Position numbers and translations under genes: made by a program. Of a DNA stretch of 64,000 bases, positions 11,111 to 22,819 are shown piece by piece. This stretch comes from Tetracentron sinense (Eukaryota > Streptophyta > Magnoliopsida > Trochodendrales > Trochodendraceae). Below the pieces are notes generated by a model that worked only from the letters and a program-made list of their open reading frames with translations, made no database searches and was not told the origin of the DNA. The stretch is taken from NCBI GenBank assembly GCA_015143295.1, contig CM026567.1:15394416-15458415 (forward strand), in the 5' to 3' direction. The stretch's first letter is position 1. Every line of letters starts with the position of its first letter.

Positions 11111-12191
11111 AGATCCTAATACTTATCAGGAAGCTACATTGCATGTAGATGCATCTCAATGGAATAAAGCCATGAATGCTGAAATAGATTCCATGTATGA
11201 CAACGGTGTCTAGACTTTAGTAGATCCACCAGATGGTATAAGGCCAATTGGATGCATATGGATTTACAAAAGGAAGAAGAGTGCCTATGGTAACGTGGAG
11301 ACCTATAAAGCTAGACTTGTTGCAAAAGGTTATACTCAAATTCAAGGAGTTGATTATGAGGATACCTTTTCACCTGTAGCTATACTTAAATCCATCAAGA
11401 TATTGCTAGATATAGCTGCACACCATGACTATAAGATATGGCAAATGGATGTGAAAACTGCTTTCCTTAATGGAATCTTAGATGAAGACATCTATATGAA
11501 GCAACCAGAGGGCTTCATTGCTCATAACGAGGAGAACATGGTATGCAAGCTCAACAAGTCGATATATGGTTTGAAACAAGCTTCAAGAAGCTGGAACCAA
11601 AGATTTGATCTTTCGATCAAAGAATTTGGATTCCAAAAGAATTTGGAAGAATCTTGTATATACAAGAAGGACAGTGGGAGAGCGGTAGTATACCTAATTC
11701 TTTATGTAGATGACATCCTACTCATTGGGAATGATGTAGGGATGTTGTCACCAGTCAAGATATGGCTTTCTCAGTATTTCTCAATGAAAGACTTGGGAGA
11801 GGCATCATATATTCTCAGAATAAAGATTCTGAGAGATAGAAAATGCTGAATGTTGGGATTGAGCCAAACTTCTTACATAGACAAGATATTGTCTAGGTAC
11901 AGTATGAGTGATTGTAAGACAACACTCATTCCTTTTAGACATGGTGTCACTTTGTCTAAAAAGATGGCCCCTACATCAGCTGATGAGATCGAGCAGATGA
12001 AGAGGTACCCTTATGCTTCGGCAATTAGGAGCCTCATGTATGCCATGTTATGTACTAGACCGGATATCTGTCATGCAGTGGGAGTTGTTAGTCGGTTCCA
12101 AAGCAATCCAAGTGTTAATCATTGGACTGCAGTGAAGCACATTATGAAGTACCTAAAAAGGACTAGGGATTATGTGCTTACCTTTCAATAA
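11111..12191 (+). pseudogene. Copia-1 reverse transcriptase
   Basis: The reverse transcriptase domain starts around QWNKAMNAEIDSM and includes KARLVAKGYTQ, WQMDVKTAFLNG and IYGLKQASRSWN. The active site YVDD is at 11703-11714. Three in-frame stops interrupt it without frame change: TAG at 11211-11213 (where family members have Trp), TGA at 11847-11849 and TAA at 12189-12191. The connecting segment SLMYAMLCTRPDICHAVGVVSR is intact. Otherwise the order and length fit plant Copia elements. Confidence 0.92.
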
Positions 12192-12667
12192 GAAGATTTA
12201 GTTGGACTGAGTTATACTGATTCTGATTTCCAATCTGATCCGGACAATAGAGCTTCTACATCTGGGTATGTGTTTACACTGGGTGGTACTGCTGTCAGTT
12301 AGTGCAGCATAAAGCAGAAGAGTATTGCTGACTCCACCACAGAAGCAGAATATATTGCAACTTTAGAAGTAGCAAAAGAAGCAGTCTGGTTCAGAAGGTT
12401 TTTGCAAGAGTTAGGAAATGTTCCTTCAACACTCAGACCTATCATTCTCTTCTGTGATAGTAACAGTGCAGTAGCCCATAGCAAAGAACCTAGGAACCAC
12501 AAAAGGATAAAACATGTGGAGTGGAAGTATCATCTCATTCATGAGATCATTGACATGAAAGATGTAGTTGTTACAAAGATTAGGTCTCAACTTAATGTTG
12601 CAGACCCGATGACCAAGGCTTTATCAGATAAAGTTTTTGTAACACACTTAGACAGTGACTTTTAGGG
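12192..12667 (+). pseudogene. Copia-1 RNase H
   Basis: The C-terminal RNase H of Copia pol. Visible motifs are YTDSDFQSDPDNRASTSGYV (first Asp), STTEAEYIA (Glu), LFCDSNSAV (Asp) and LNVADPMTKAL. One in-frame TAG at 12299-12301 replaces a Trp codon expected in this family. The frame then runs open to the natural-looking stop at 12663-12665, 3 bp before the polypurine tract. Confidence 0.9.
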
Positions 12668-12679
12668 CAAGTGGGAGAT
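12668..12679 (+). promoter_or_regulatory. Polypurine tract, Copia-1
   Basis: CAAGTGGGAGAT lies directly before the 3' LTR and would prime plus-strand DNA synthesis. Copia-2 has nearly the same tract (51625-51636). Confidence 0.8.
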
Positions 12680-14852
12680 TGTTAGACATGATGCCCAAAA
12701 AAGTCATTTAGATTGTTACCTTATTAATTTGATTAATAAATGCTTCTTCTTAATCTATTGTGTATTCATTATGGGTAATTGACCATGATCATGAGAGGAT
12801 CTATACGATATGAGATATCGATAAAGGTCCATAGGATATATTGTAGGAAAGTTATGTGATTAGATTATCACAGCTGTTGGTGAAGCTGGGCACTTCACTT
12901 ATATAGCTGCCATAATGCTAAGATGTTCTCAATAGTTGAGATGTAGTTCTATCTCCAACTATTGTAGTGGAGACTACAAATCAGCATATGGGTGCTTAAA
13001 TGTACACTGACTGATTGCATTCAATGAGAGACCTCTTGCATAAACATACTATCAGAAAGTTGGTCTCTCATTCACATTGAACGGTTTTGATGATCCTTAG
13101 ATCTGATGAGTTCATCTATGACTGGGCAGTGATCTGACTGTTTTGATTCCACCAATGTATTTTCTAACTTAGGGAATAGAACACAGTGATAGTTGGATAG
13201 TCAGAAAGTTGTTCGAGTCATGATGAATTTCAAACAAGAAATCCATGCTCATTAATTTGAGAGATTATCCAAGTTCCGGGTAAGACAGTTGGTTAAGTTC
13301 AAATCCTACGCAGGTGATTTTGAAAACAAAATAAGTTTTGAAATATACTTTTATTAAAAGGTATTATACTTATAAAATGATTTTTTCAAAAAAAAATTCA
13401 TGAGAAATTGTTTCTCATGGCTTAATCATAAGTTTTGGAAACCCGGATGATTTGCAATGGGCTATGGGTTAGATAGTATGTCAATCTTGAAGGCCTATTA
13501 GGGATAATTAATTTGGAAGGATAAATCGAATTTAAAAGTTCATGTGGCGGGATCCGTAATGATTAATGTTCATACACTGGGATTCAATTACAACATGGAT
13601 ATCTCACGTCACTTGCAATTCCGATGTAATTCTCATTTAGGGTCAATGGGATAACATTGGATAAGCCAGGGTAAGAATGTCCCAGAGCAATTTGTGGAGG
13701 TGCTCACATAAGAAATACAAGCTCAATAATTGATTAAAAGTTAATCAATTATTTTAAGTGATTAAAAGTTAATCATTTAATTAAATAGATTAATAGTTAA
13801 TCTATTGTTTAAATTAATTGTTAATTTAAACTAAGGGATTATTTTAGTAATTATTTGATTAACATAATTAAAGGGGAAATGAGTTTGACCCATATCCATA
13901 AACCCATTAAAATGGACATTTAATATGGGCCAAAGCCCATGGGTTTAAACCCTAGGGTGGGGCGCCCACTTGAGGAATCCTAATTGGATTAGGATTTGTT
14001 TAATTGAATAATTATTGAAATATAATTCCTTTTATTATGGAATTAAAATCCAAGTGTTGGATTGCAATTAGGAATAAGATGTTATTGTAATTAGATTACA
14101 ATAAGGAGTTTTAACTCCTCAAATCCCACGCCCCATAGAAGCTCACGCCCCCCTTGTGGATTCCTAGTTTGACTAGGTTTCCTACTTTGGTGTAGGATGT
14201 TGACTTATCCCTTTTAATTAAGGAATCCTCTTATAATAGGGACTCTTTAATTAATAGGATTACTATAACTAAAGTAGTTATAGATTAAGTAGGAGTTTAT
14301 TTAATTAATAATAACAGTTATTGTTAATTAATAAATCCTACTAGATAAGATCAAGTTGGAGTAGGATTAGGATAAGATCCTAGTCTATAAATACCCCAAC
14401 ACCCTAGACCATTAAGGAGAATTCTCCAGAATTTTTTCTCTCCTCTCCTCTCTCTCTCCAAACCGTGAGCCCTAGGGGAGACCCCTAGGGATTTTCGTGA
14501 GCTATATTGGTGGTCCTAGTTGGGTTTTGCAAATCTAGGGTTTGGAACCTTAGTATTATTGGTGATAGAAGGTCTACACCATTGATCCATCTTCTTCCTC
14601 TTGCTTCTATAATTCCAAAGGAGATTCTAAAGCTTCGTGGGGATAGCGAAGAACAAGGATCGAGCTTCTAGTATTTTTTTTGGAGAAATCTCTACAAAGA
14701 GTTCTAACGGTTCGAGTGGATTAAGCTTCACCGATAAAAAACATTCACCGAGGTGATATGACTAAAACTCTTAGATAATTTTGATGTTTTTTATGGTGTT
14801 AGGATCTAGGGGATCCAATTTCCACATAAATTTTTATCTGGATCCCCCTTCA
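12680..14852 (+). repeat. Copia-1 3' LTR
   Basis: A 2173-bp near copy of 4747-6956, TG...CA, with its own TATA box at 14396-14403. It lacks a short segment present in the 5' LTR near 4940-4985. Confidence 0.92.
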
Positions 14853-16640
14853 TTGATAGCCTAGTGTTTATCCTAGTAGGCTAGGGGTGGGACCGGAGGC
14901 CTAAGGTTATGGTCCCGGAGGCCAAGGTTTGTTTAACCGGAATTTAGAGGTGAGTTAACCGTAATTAGTGGTGCTAACCAAGGTTAAGAGGGGTCCAATA
15001 TCAAATTTTGGTCCATTTGCATTATTTGAAAATTTTAGGGATTTTCTTAGATTTTCTCATGGTCAAAATGAGCTTAACCATGGTTAAGGAATGAGTTAAC
15101 CATGGTTAAGTTATTTTACCATGGTTAAGAATGGTCCAAGGTCTAGTTTTGATCATTTCTGTATTTCCAAATTTTTTGGGATTTTCAGGGATTTTTTCCG
15201 AGGTTAGGTAGGTCTACCATGGTTAAAATTTAACTGAGGTTAAGTTCAACCCTGGTTAAGGTTCTACCCCGATCAAGGGTAGGCCTAGAATGTATGGCAG
15301 GGCCTAAACTGGCCTTCTACCTGGTATGGGCCCTGCAAGGCTACTATTGTGTGAAGATAGTAGGATTGGTAGATTATCTACCGCCATTGTCACTGTTTTT
15401 CAGAACAGTGGCTTTACTGCCATAGTGAAGGTTAGGGACGATGCTCAGGGCCCACAAGGGTGTTCAAGGGGCTTGAGAGCAAGTCCTGGGCCTGGTTTGG
15501 GCCCAGAGCCTAGTCTAAATTGGGCCCACAGTGGCCATTTTCAATGAGAACCAAAATGTCTAGAATAGCGGTAGATGGTTTACCGCCATTTTGGGCAGTT
15601 TCCCTTTTTGTGAATTTTAACCATGGTTAAGCTAACTTGGGGGTCTGAAGTGATCGGGGAATATGAGGGGAGGTCTTAGGGGCTTGAACCAGGCCCTGGA
15701 ATGGACCAAAGCCCACCCAAATGAGGCTTATAGCCACTGTAAAGGCAAATGATCCGGAATGGCGGTACTGTGTTTATTGTTATTCTGGATTTTTCTAGAA
15801 ATCTCAATTATGCCCCCTGGGTGTACCACTGACACTTAGAGACCCTCCCAAGGCTAAGGGATGCTCTGAGGGTTGAGGGGGGGGGGGATATTTACTTACA
15901 AAATAAGATTTTCCCGCTTGAGGGGGGTCCCCTTGTTCATGGAAAGAATAAGGGGACCTCTCTTTTGGGTCTGCGGTTAATCAAAAGTCCATACAATAGG
16001 ACCAGGGGCTCACAAGGTTTTTAAAGAAAGAGAGAGGGGTAGGGGAGGACTCTACCCTACCGATTTGCTTCAAGCAGAGTCAATGGTGGCTCCAGTGGTG
16101 GTCGAGGTGGTGGTGCCAATGGAGGGACCTAGGATGACTCCCAGAATCTCTAACCTTCTCCTAGATTGGATCTTGCAAGCAACAAACCTTGGAAATCGTG
16201 GGATTCTTCAGAATTTCTCCAAGGGATTTCGGAATGGGCTAGATGAAGTAAGATGGGGTTCAAATTTATAGAAGGGGGACTAGGGACCTAATGGGGATTA
16301 GGACGAGGGTAGGCAGAGGTCTCAGAAGCATGGGGGAGCTGCCAGAGGCACTGGAGGGTGCAGATTTTACATAAAATGTAAACTCAAGGAATGACAGTAA
16401 TTCCAATACTGCAATTCCCCAACAGGAGCAAAATGGAAATGACGGTAGAATAATTACCGACATTCCTGAGTTTTTCTAAAAAAATTTCTGGCCTGTGTTA
16501 AATGCACTTACACATGGTAAAATTTTACCATAAAAGGAATGTCGGTAATTAGATTACCGACATTCTGAATTTTTAAAATTTTTAGGAATGGGCCACCCTC
16601 GTAGGGCTTGGCTAGCGTTTGTGAGCCCTGTATGGGCCCA
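14853..16640. repeat. Non-coding Tat/Ogre-like LTR body with AACCATGGTT palindromes
   Basis: Resumes the sequence interrupted at 4746: the first ~80 bp are minisatellite units. It then contains many copies of the palindrome TTAACCATGGTTAA (exact at 15074-15087, 15096-15109, 15617-15630) and of paired ACCGCCAT/ATGGCGGT motifs. No reading frame is convincing. A G run lies near 15880. Confidence 0.6.
16514..16565. repeat. Two adjacent perfect inverted repeats
   Basis: 16514-16531 is an 18-bp perfect palindrome (ATGGTAAAATTTTACCAT). 16537-16565 is a hairpin with 13-bp perfect arms (GAATGTCGGTAAT) and a 3-base loop. They are separated by five bases. The role is unknown. Confidence 0.9.
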
Positions 16641-16659
16641 GGGTTGTTTGTCTACGGGT

Positions 16660-16990
16660 TTAGCCCTAGGGGCCTTAGTTTGGTCATCTATGGGTCTTAG
16701 GGTTAGCTAGGGCTAGCTAGGGTTGACCTAGGGTTTAACTAGGGTTGGACTTAGGGTTGACCTAGTGTTTAGCTAGGGTTTAACCTAGGGTTTAACTTAG
16801 GATTGAGGTAGGGTGAACCTAGGGTTTGACTTGGGTTCACCTAGGGTTTAAGTGGGATTGTCCTAGGGTTGACTCTGGGTTTAGCTAGGGTTTAATTGGG
16901 GTTGTCCTAGGGTTGACTCAGGGTTTAGATAGGGTTTAGCTAGGGTTTAATTGGGGTTAACCATGATTAAATTTTTTAACCATGGTTAAA
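16660..16990. repeat. CTAGGGTTTA-type degenerate short repeats
   Basis: About twenty loose copies of a 14-23-bp unit around CTAGGGTTTAACC / CTAGGGTTGAC. The core resembles the plant telomere heptamer TTTAGGG but is not a clean heptamer array. It ends with a TTAACCATGGTTAA palindrome at 16976-16989. Confidence 0.7.
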
Positions 16991-17239
16991 GAGGGGTGTA
17001 AAAATTAGGTGTTTATAACTGCTCCTCTTTGTCGGAGAAGGCCAAAGTTGGTGATTGAATGACAAAGACTAGAATTATCTTATTTTTACACCGGGGTTGG
17101 TTTTTGGGAATACAACGACATGCATGCGTGCTGTGCAAATGAGGGTGCAATCAGTGCTAAGTGAGAGAAGTGCATACCTACATCTACTGAGGAGATAAAC
17201 GATAGACTGGAGATGAGGAGTGATTAAAACTCATACTGG
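16991..17239. other. Tat/Ogre-like LTR phrase, otherwise nothing seen
   Basis: Contains GTGTTTATAACTGCTCCTCTTTGTCGGAGAAGG-like wording near 17009-17041, which I recall as typical of Tat/Ogre LTRs. No gene or other structure is seen. Confidence 0.4.
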
Positions 17240-18569
17240 GAAAATGGATGTTATAGGAGGTGGCATGCCCGGAAGCACTAACCGGAATAATGGGAAAAAG
17301 GCATCCCCCAGAGGCGCTAGCCAATATCGATCGAAGGACACACGGAGTGTCAAGAACACTCAGGGTGTTAAAGACGCACTTAGAAGTGGTTGAAAAGACA
17401 TGAGGGTGTGTCGGCATGTTGACAAGATGTGGCATTAGCTAGCGGTTGTCAATGGTACACAAGGTATGTCAAATACACACGGGGGTGTCGAAAGTGGGAC
17501 ATGCGAGTGTGTCGGCATGTTAACAAGATACGGATTTAGCTGGCGGTTTTTCAATGGTACACACGATGAAGTCGAAGACATACAGGGGGCGTCGAAAAGG
17601 GGGACATATGGGTGTGTCATGTTGACAAGATGCGGCATTAGCCGGTAGTTTGTTAATGGTACACACAATAATGTCGGAGACACACGGGTGTGTCGAAAAG
17701 CGGGACATGCGGAAGGTGTCAGCAGATTAACAAGTGGTACGGCATCTGGCCGATGGGTTTCCAAGAGGCACACAGGATGTCAAGGACACACGGGAGTGTC
17801 AAAGGAGGACATGCGAAGTGTCAGAATGTTGACAAGATGTGTTTTATCAATGTTCACCGGGGATGTCGAGGACAGATGGGGGTGTCAAAGGGGGACATGC
17901 GAGGTGTCGGCATATTGACAAGATGTGTTTTGTCAGTGTTCACCTGGGATGTCGAGGACACACGGAGGTGTCAAAGAGGGACATGCGAGATGTCGGCATG
18001 TTGACAAGGTGTGTTTTGTCAATGTTCACTTGAGATGTCGAGGACACACGGAGGTGTCAAAGGGGGGACATGCGAGGTGTTGGTATGCTGACAAAGTGTG
18101 TTTTGTCAATGTTCACCTGGGATGTCGAGGACACACAGGGGTGTCAAAGGGGAACATGCGAGGTGTCAGCATGTTGACAAGGTGTGTTTTGTCAATATTC
18201 ACTTGGGATGTCGAGGACACATGGGTGTGTCAAAGGGGGACATCCGAGGTGTCAGCATGTTGACCAGGGGTGTTTTGTCAATATTCACTTGGGATGTCGA
18301 GGACACACGGGGGTGTCAAGGGAGGGACATGTGAGGTATCAGCATATTGACAAGGTATGTTTTGTCAATGTTCACCTAGGATGTCGAGGACAAACGGGGT
18401 GTTAAAGGGGGACATGCGAGGTGTCGGCATGTTGATAAGGTGTGTTTTGTTAATGTTCACCTGGGATGTCAAGGATACATGGGGGTGTCAAAGGGGGGAC
18501 ATGCAAGGTGTCGGCATATTGACAAGTTATGTTTTGTCAATGTTCACCTAGGATGTCGAGGACACACGA
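17240..18569. repeat. 86-bp minisatellite, left part
   Basis: Tandem units built of GGATGTCGAGGACACACGG, GTGTCAAAGGGGGACATGCG and GGTGTCGGCATGTTGACAAG. Counting the GGATGTCGAG anchor gives starts at 17861, 17947, 18033, 18120, 18206, 18292, 18379, 18464 and 18551, that is 85-87 bp. Older, more diverged copies extend left to about 17240. All frames stay open for 60-110 codons because of the periodicity; I do not regard these as genes. The array is cut at 18569 and resumes at 38018. Confidence 0.92.
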
Positions 18570-18899
18570 TGTCACGACCCAAAACCAACCCTAGGAGTTA
18601 GAGTGAATCTTGGACGACTTGTCATGACCCACTTGACATGCTTGACAATGAACTTGCAAAATACATGGAGCATATATGATAGAGGACACAATAGCGGAAG
18701 CAAAATCTAACATGACACAACGGAAGTCTAACCAAACCTCTATGTATATACATGTGATCCAAGTTTTGTATAAAAATGGAAAACAAAAGAAGGTGCAGAC
18801 ATGCCCGCCAAATTACATAAATATAAATCTCTCAAACTCACCCACAATCACTCAGAATCTACCACCTAATAGTACTCATCTACATGAGGCTTTTCCGTA

Positions 18900-19331
18900 G
18901 GTTCCTTAATGTACTCCTCTTCCATCCATGGGCCAGGAGCTCAGATGTCGAATAGAGTAGTAGCTCCCTCATTACCTTCCAACATAAACGTACGACTAAG
19001 CATGGAATACTCAGTGTGTACAAAATACTAACCAACAGCCATAGCATAATAATAACAGAGTAAAGCAGGAAGCAGTTCATATAACTAACAGGAAAAGTAA
19101 ACAGTTTATAGTTCATGCTTGTATCATATCGAAGTTGGAAATCTCTTGAAAACGTCATGTGCTTCACTTGACTTAAAATACTCTTTTCGTGTTTAAAACT
19201 TGTCTTGTCCTGTTCTGTCTTGTTGATCTTGTCAAGTCGCACTTGTCTTGTATTGCGTGTCATGCATGTCATGTCATGGGATCATGCTTGCTTCCTTGGA
19301 CATTAAACATGTTCATGTAACTTTTGAGATG
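18900..19331. other. LTR-A body, no gene
   Basis: Open frames here (for example on the minus strand over 18880-19272) recur in LTR-B and LTR-C, at 28715-29029 and 36164-36451. They are LTR sequence, with no recognisable protein domain. Confidence 0.6.
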
Positions 19332-19924
19332 CACTTGAGAGGGAGGGGAGACCCCTCTTTCAATGAGATGCACTTGTAGGGGAAGGGAGACCCTTCTTTC
19401 AATGATATGCACTTGCAAGTGAGGGGAGACCTGTAGAGACCCCGAATCTTTTTCATGTTTTTACTTCATTGTATTAGGGGTATTATAGTCCTTATGATGT
19501 TTTGATGTTTATTGTATTATATATTTATTTGGTGTGGTGTAAACTAGGCTTAATCAAACTTGTAGCGGAGGGATGTCATATCACACCCCTAAACTTTAGG
19601 AAGCTCTAGTTTTGGCACCGTTTACTGGAATTGAGTGATTCTTGAACCATTAGAAAGGTGTTGGAACCCTCTTCGAAGTTCATGTTTAATGTTTTTCCTT
19701 ATTTTGAGTTTAAGCCAAGTCAATGGTGGGTTTTATCTAATGGAATTGTAGATCAGTCAACTTTGGGGACAATTTAGTCTATTAATTAAGTGGAATTTAG
19801 AAATTCTAAAATGCCAAAAATGTTCATTTTCGAGAGATGAATCCAACCCAAGTTGAATCGTCAAAATCCGTCAAGCGAGTCAAAAGTTATGGCCAAAACA
19901 GTAAAATGAGTCGAAATAGAGCAC

Positions 19925-20118
19925 CGATCGCTCGGTCAGAAGCAGCGATCGATTGGTACAAAACCGATCGATCGGTATCTATCGACTGGTCCAAAATTTT
20001 GTATGGGGAAAATTTCCAGAGAGTGTTTTTTTTGACCGACCGCCCGGTCAAGAGCACCGATCGATCGGTTGAGAACCGATCGCTCGGTCATAACCACCGA
20101 TCGCTCGGTCCTTCGTGT
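19925..20118. repeat. CCGATCGATCGGT palindrome cluster in the solo LTR
   Basis: At least eight variants of CCGATCGNTCGGT in 190 bp, located just upstream of the TATA box at 20173. Confidence 0.85.
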
Positions 20119-20172
20119 TTTTGCAGAATTTTAGTAAGGGCTTTTTGGTCTTTTGTTCTCAGACCTTGGGGC

Positions 20173-20180
20173 TATAAATA
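20173..20180 (+). promoter_or_regulatory. TATA box in the solo LTR
   Basis: TATAAATA in GGGGCTATAAATAGGGG, followed by purine-rich leader-like DNA. Confidence 0.55.
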
Positions 20181-21103
20181 GGGGTCCTACTCGTAATATT
20201 AAAATACTCTACCTATTTCTAACCTAATTTGGCAAAAAGGGGGAGAAAACCTAGGGTTTGAGGGAGAGGGTTGCTTAGAGAAGAAGGAGGTTGCTAGAAG
20301 ATTGAGAGGAAAGCTTGGAGATCGTCCTCAAAGCTTCTCCAAATCTCCTCGGGAGCGTTTTGAATCCAAGGGAATGATTCCTAAGGTCGATATACTATCC
20401 TAATCAACTCTATTTTAATGTTTTGTGAATATTAATTTGATAGAAATGATAGAATAGAGATTAAATGCATTTTTCCCAAATTTTCTATGAAGTAAGCTAA
20501 TTATTGATGGAAATGTGGATGGAAATGTGGATTGGATGTGGATAGAATATATGGAGGATAGGAAATGTATGGAGGATGGGAAATGTATGGAGGATGGGAT
20601 TAATACGTGGATGTGAATAGTGAATTAATTGTATGGATGAATTATGGTTTGATGAATGCTTGAAAATATAGAAGGGAAATAGATTCATATTATGCGTACA
20701 CAAGGTGTTTGTGAAAATGCTTGAAAGGATAAATGCTATTATACTCTTATGAAATGGTGGTAAATTGATTATGAATTGCGATATGAATTATGATAAGATA
20801 TGTATATGTGAATGGTTTGTTAAGTATGTCTAATTATTTGCATGGAAATTGATAGTCGGGAAGGTAAGAACTTAGAGGAACATCTCTCAAACTGGGAATT
20901 CTCTAACTATTTGGTATGGGACAGTATAGTGGAGTTTCCATGGTGGGAGATCGGAATCTAAGCAATTACCAACTGGAATGTTAATTTCGACACTTAAGCA
21001 CATATGCACGTGTATGTTAAGATAAGAGTCTCACAAGTCACACATGTGGACCACAAGCATGAGCATGGCATACGTATAACATTCTGAATAAGCATAAGCA
21101 TGG

Positions 21104-21236
21104 CATGGTCTGTATCCGCCAAGAACGGCATGTCAATTACATTTGATTCTTAGGCATGGTCCGTATTTGCCAAGAACGGCATGTCAACCATTTGATTCTT
21201 AGACATGGTCCGTATCCGCCAAGAACGGCATGTCAC
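21104..21236 (+). repeat. Three ~50-bp tandem copies in the solo LTR
   Basis: CATGGTCCGTATCCGCCAAG...ACGGCATGTCA starts at 21104, 21155 and 21204 (spacing 51 and 49 bp). Confidence 0.85.
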
Positions 21237-22753
21237 ATCATTGTATGATCTAAATAAGTGCATAAGCATAAGCATCTCACAAGCACGTGGTCTCATAAGC
21301 ATAAGCAACTCATAAGTGTATTGCCTTCCAAGTCTAAGATTCTTTCAAGTACACGAGTCAAGGTGATGATATGATGTATATGCGCACACGTTCTTCCACA
21401 CTCTGATTATGTTATTATGTTATTGGATATGTTTCTGACTAAGTGCAAGTATATTATTATTGTTGGTTGGATTTTATATACACTGAGTACCTTTGTACTC
21501 AGCCGGACTTTGTCTTGGCAGGTTTAGAGCAGGAGTACACGGCGGAGCCGTGGGTTGAGGAAACATACGCAGAGGAAGGAGGTGAAGGTGAGCCTTCTGA
21601 GGATGGAGCCAGAGACTTGGGTGGCTACACCTCTTAGTTTTTATTTCATTTGATTGAGAGAGTTGTATTAGACTTGAGTAGATGTTGCTTAGTAGACTTT
21701 TTTAGTTGTGTATCAGACTCTTTGGTGTTAGAGTGAATTGTATATGTTTACCGTAGACTTTTGCTGTTTGATTTTAGTTTATATACCAGAATTTTACTAT
21801 CCTCATTTTTGGAGACTCGTGTTAGTGTGCCTTACATGTCATGGATTTTAAGCAGGTTAAGTAATGTGGCGATCCTAAAGTCCTATTTTAGCCTTGAGGG
21901 ATTTTGGGGTCGTTACAAGACTCCTCTTTCAATCTTGAAGGGAGGGAAGTGTAAACTCCCTCATGTGCAATGCTTGTTCTTGTCCTTGTCAAAAGCGAGG
22001 CAAAACATATCTTAAGATATGCCCTACCTCTAATTACCAACCCTTTTTCTTGAAAAATGCCGGTAAACCATGTCATGCATGTCGTGCTTGTGAAATCGTG
22101 TACATGCTTTAATTTGGAATTAAATATGACATTTGGGATTCAACAAAGTATTGCATAACATTTATTTCAACAAGTAAGTCTTCATGCCGTTGAAAAAAGG
22201 CAATTAAACACGCTATCATAATTCATTTTCTTCACCTTGGCATTTCATCAAACATGTGGTGTGTACATTATTGGTTATAGCCTATACCATACTTTTCTAG
22301 ATGGGTTTATGTTCACAACATACATGTGTATTCATTATTGGTAAAATACCCTTCCCATTTCGTTCGTCATAACACATCCACATGGCATTCATCGCCCAAC
22401 ATCCATTCTCCCATCACAATCCATCTTTTATTTCGTTCATACTTAAGGAAAATAAGAAAGAAGGGAAGAAAAAGAGAATATGAACTAGGAGGGTAGCATA
22501 TGGTACTGACCTTGAAAAGGCGAGGAAAACCCTCCAAAACATGCGTGGAGTCACTGCCCTAGCTTGGAGAATGTGTCCCTCACTTGGTTGAAGTTGGATT
22601 TGAAGAATCCAAGCCTTGAGGTGAGATCTAGGGTTCTTGAACACTTGATTTTTCTCAAGATGCAACACAAGGTGAAAAACGCCTCTTTCTCCTCTCTCCC
22701 TTTCTCTCAATTTGATGCCTTAAGGTGTATGAACCCCTAATGGCTCGGGCAAA

Positions 22754-22761
22754 CCCTTATA
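22754..22761 (-). promoter_or_regulatory. TATA box in LTR-A
   Basis: TATAAGGG on the minus strand. Equivalents lie at 30135-30142 (LTR-B) and 37478-37485 (LTR-C). The GATCG palindrome cluster lies directly upstream in element sense. Confidence 0.5.
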
Positions 22762-22819
22762 GGCAGAGGTGAAATGGCCAAATGACAAAAACACCCTTAA
22801 TGAAATTTTTGCAAAACGC

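Larger units (their letters stand above)
4747..14852 (+). mobile_element. Copia-1: complete but inactive Ty1/Copia element
   Basis: A full-length element of about 10.1 kb. Long LTRs both begin TGTTAGACATGATGCCC and both end in CTTCA. Between them lie a tRNA-iMet-type primer site, a long leader, gag, protease, integrase, reverse transcriptase and RNase H in Copia order, and a polypurine tract. The flanks are CTGAT (4742-4746) and TTGAT (14853-14857), a 5-bp target duplication with one mismatch. Several stops and one frameshift kill the polyprotein. The LTRs differ by scattered substitutions and small indels (2210 against 2173 bp), so the insertion is not recent. Confidence 0.93.
19432..21917 (+). 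mobile_element. Solo LTR of a related chromovirus, inserted in LTR-A
   Basis: Begins TGTAGAGACCCCGAATC and ends GATTTTGGGGTCGTTACA, so the ends form an imperfect inverted repeat like the host LTR family. It is flanked by AGACC (19427-19431) and AGACT (21918-21922), a 5-bp duplication with one change. LTR-B and LTR-C lack it at the equivalent site. A TATA box at 20173-20180 puts its sense on the plus strand, opposite to the surrounding complex. It has no internal coding region, so it is the product of LTR-LTR recombination. Confidence 0.9.

Noticed and set aside
16660..16990. Interstitial telomere repeat
   Set aside because: TTTAGGG-like words occur, but the period is irregular (14-23 bp) and embedded in CTAGGGTT units; there is no run of clean heptamers.
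17435..18551. Overlapping open frames of 60-110 codons on both strands across the 86-bp array, some cysteine-rich
   Set aside because: They repeat with the DNA period, overlap in all frames and have no domain; they are by-products of a minisatellite.
18880..19272. 130-residue minus-strand frame with hydrophobic segments, recurring at 28715 and 36164
   Set aside because: It lies in the same place in each chromovirus LTR and varies in length between copies; it is LTR sequence.
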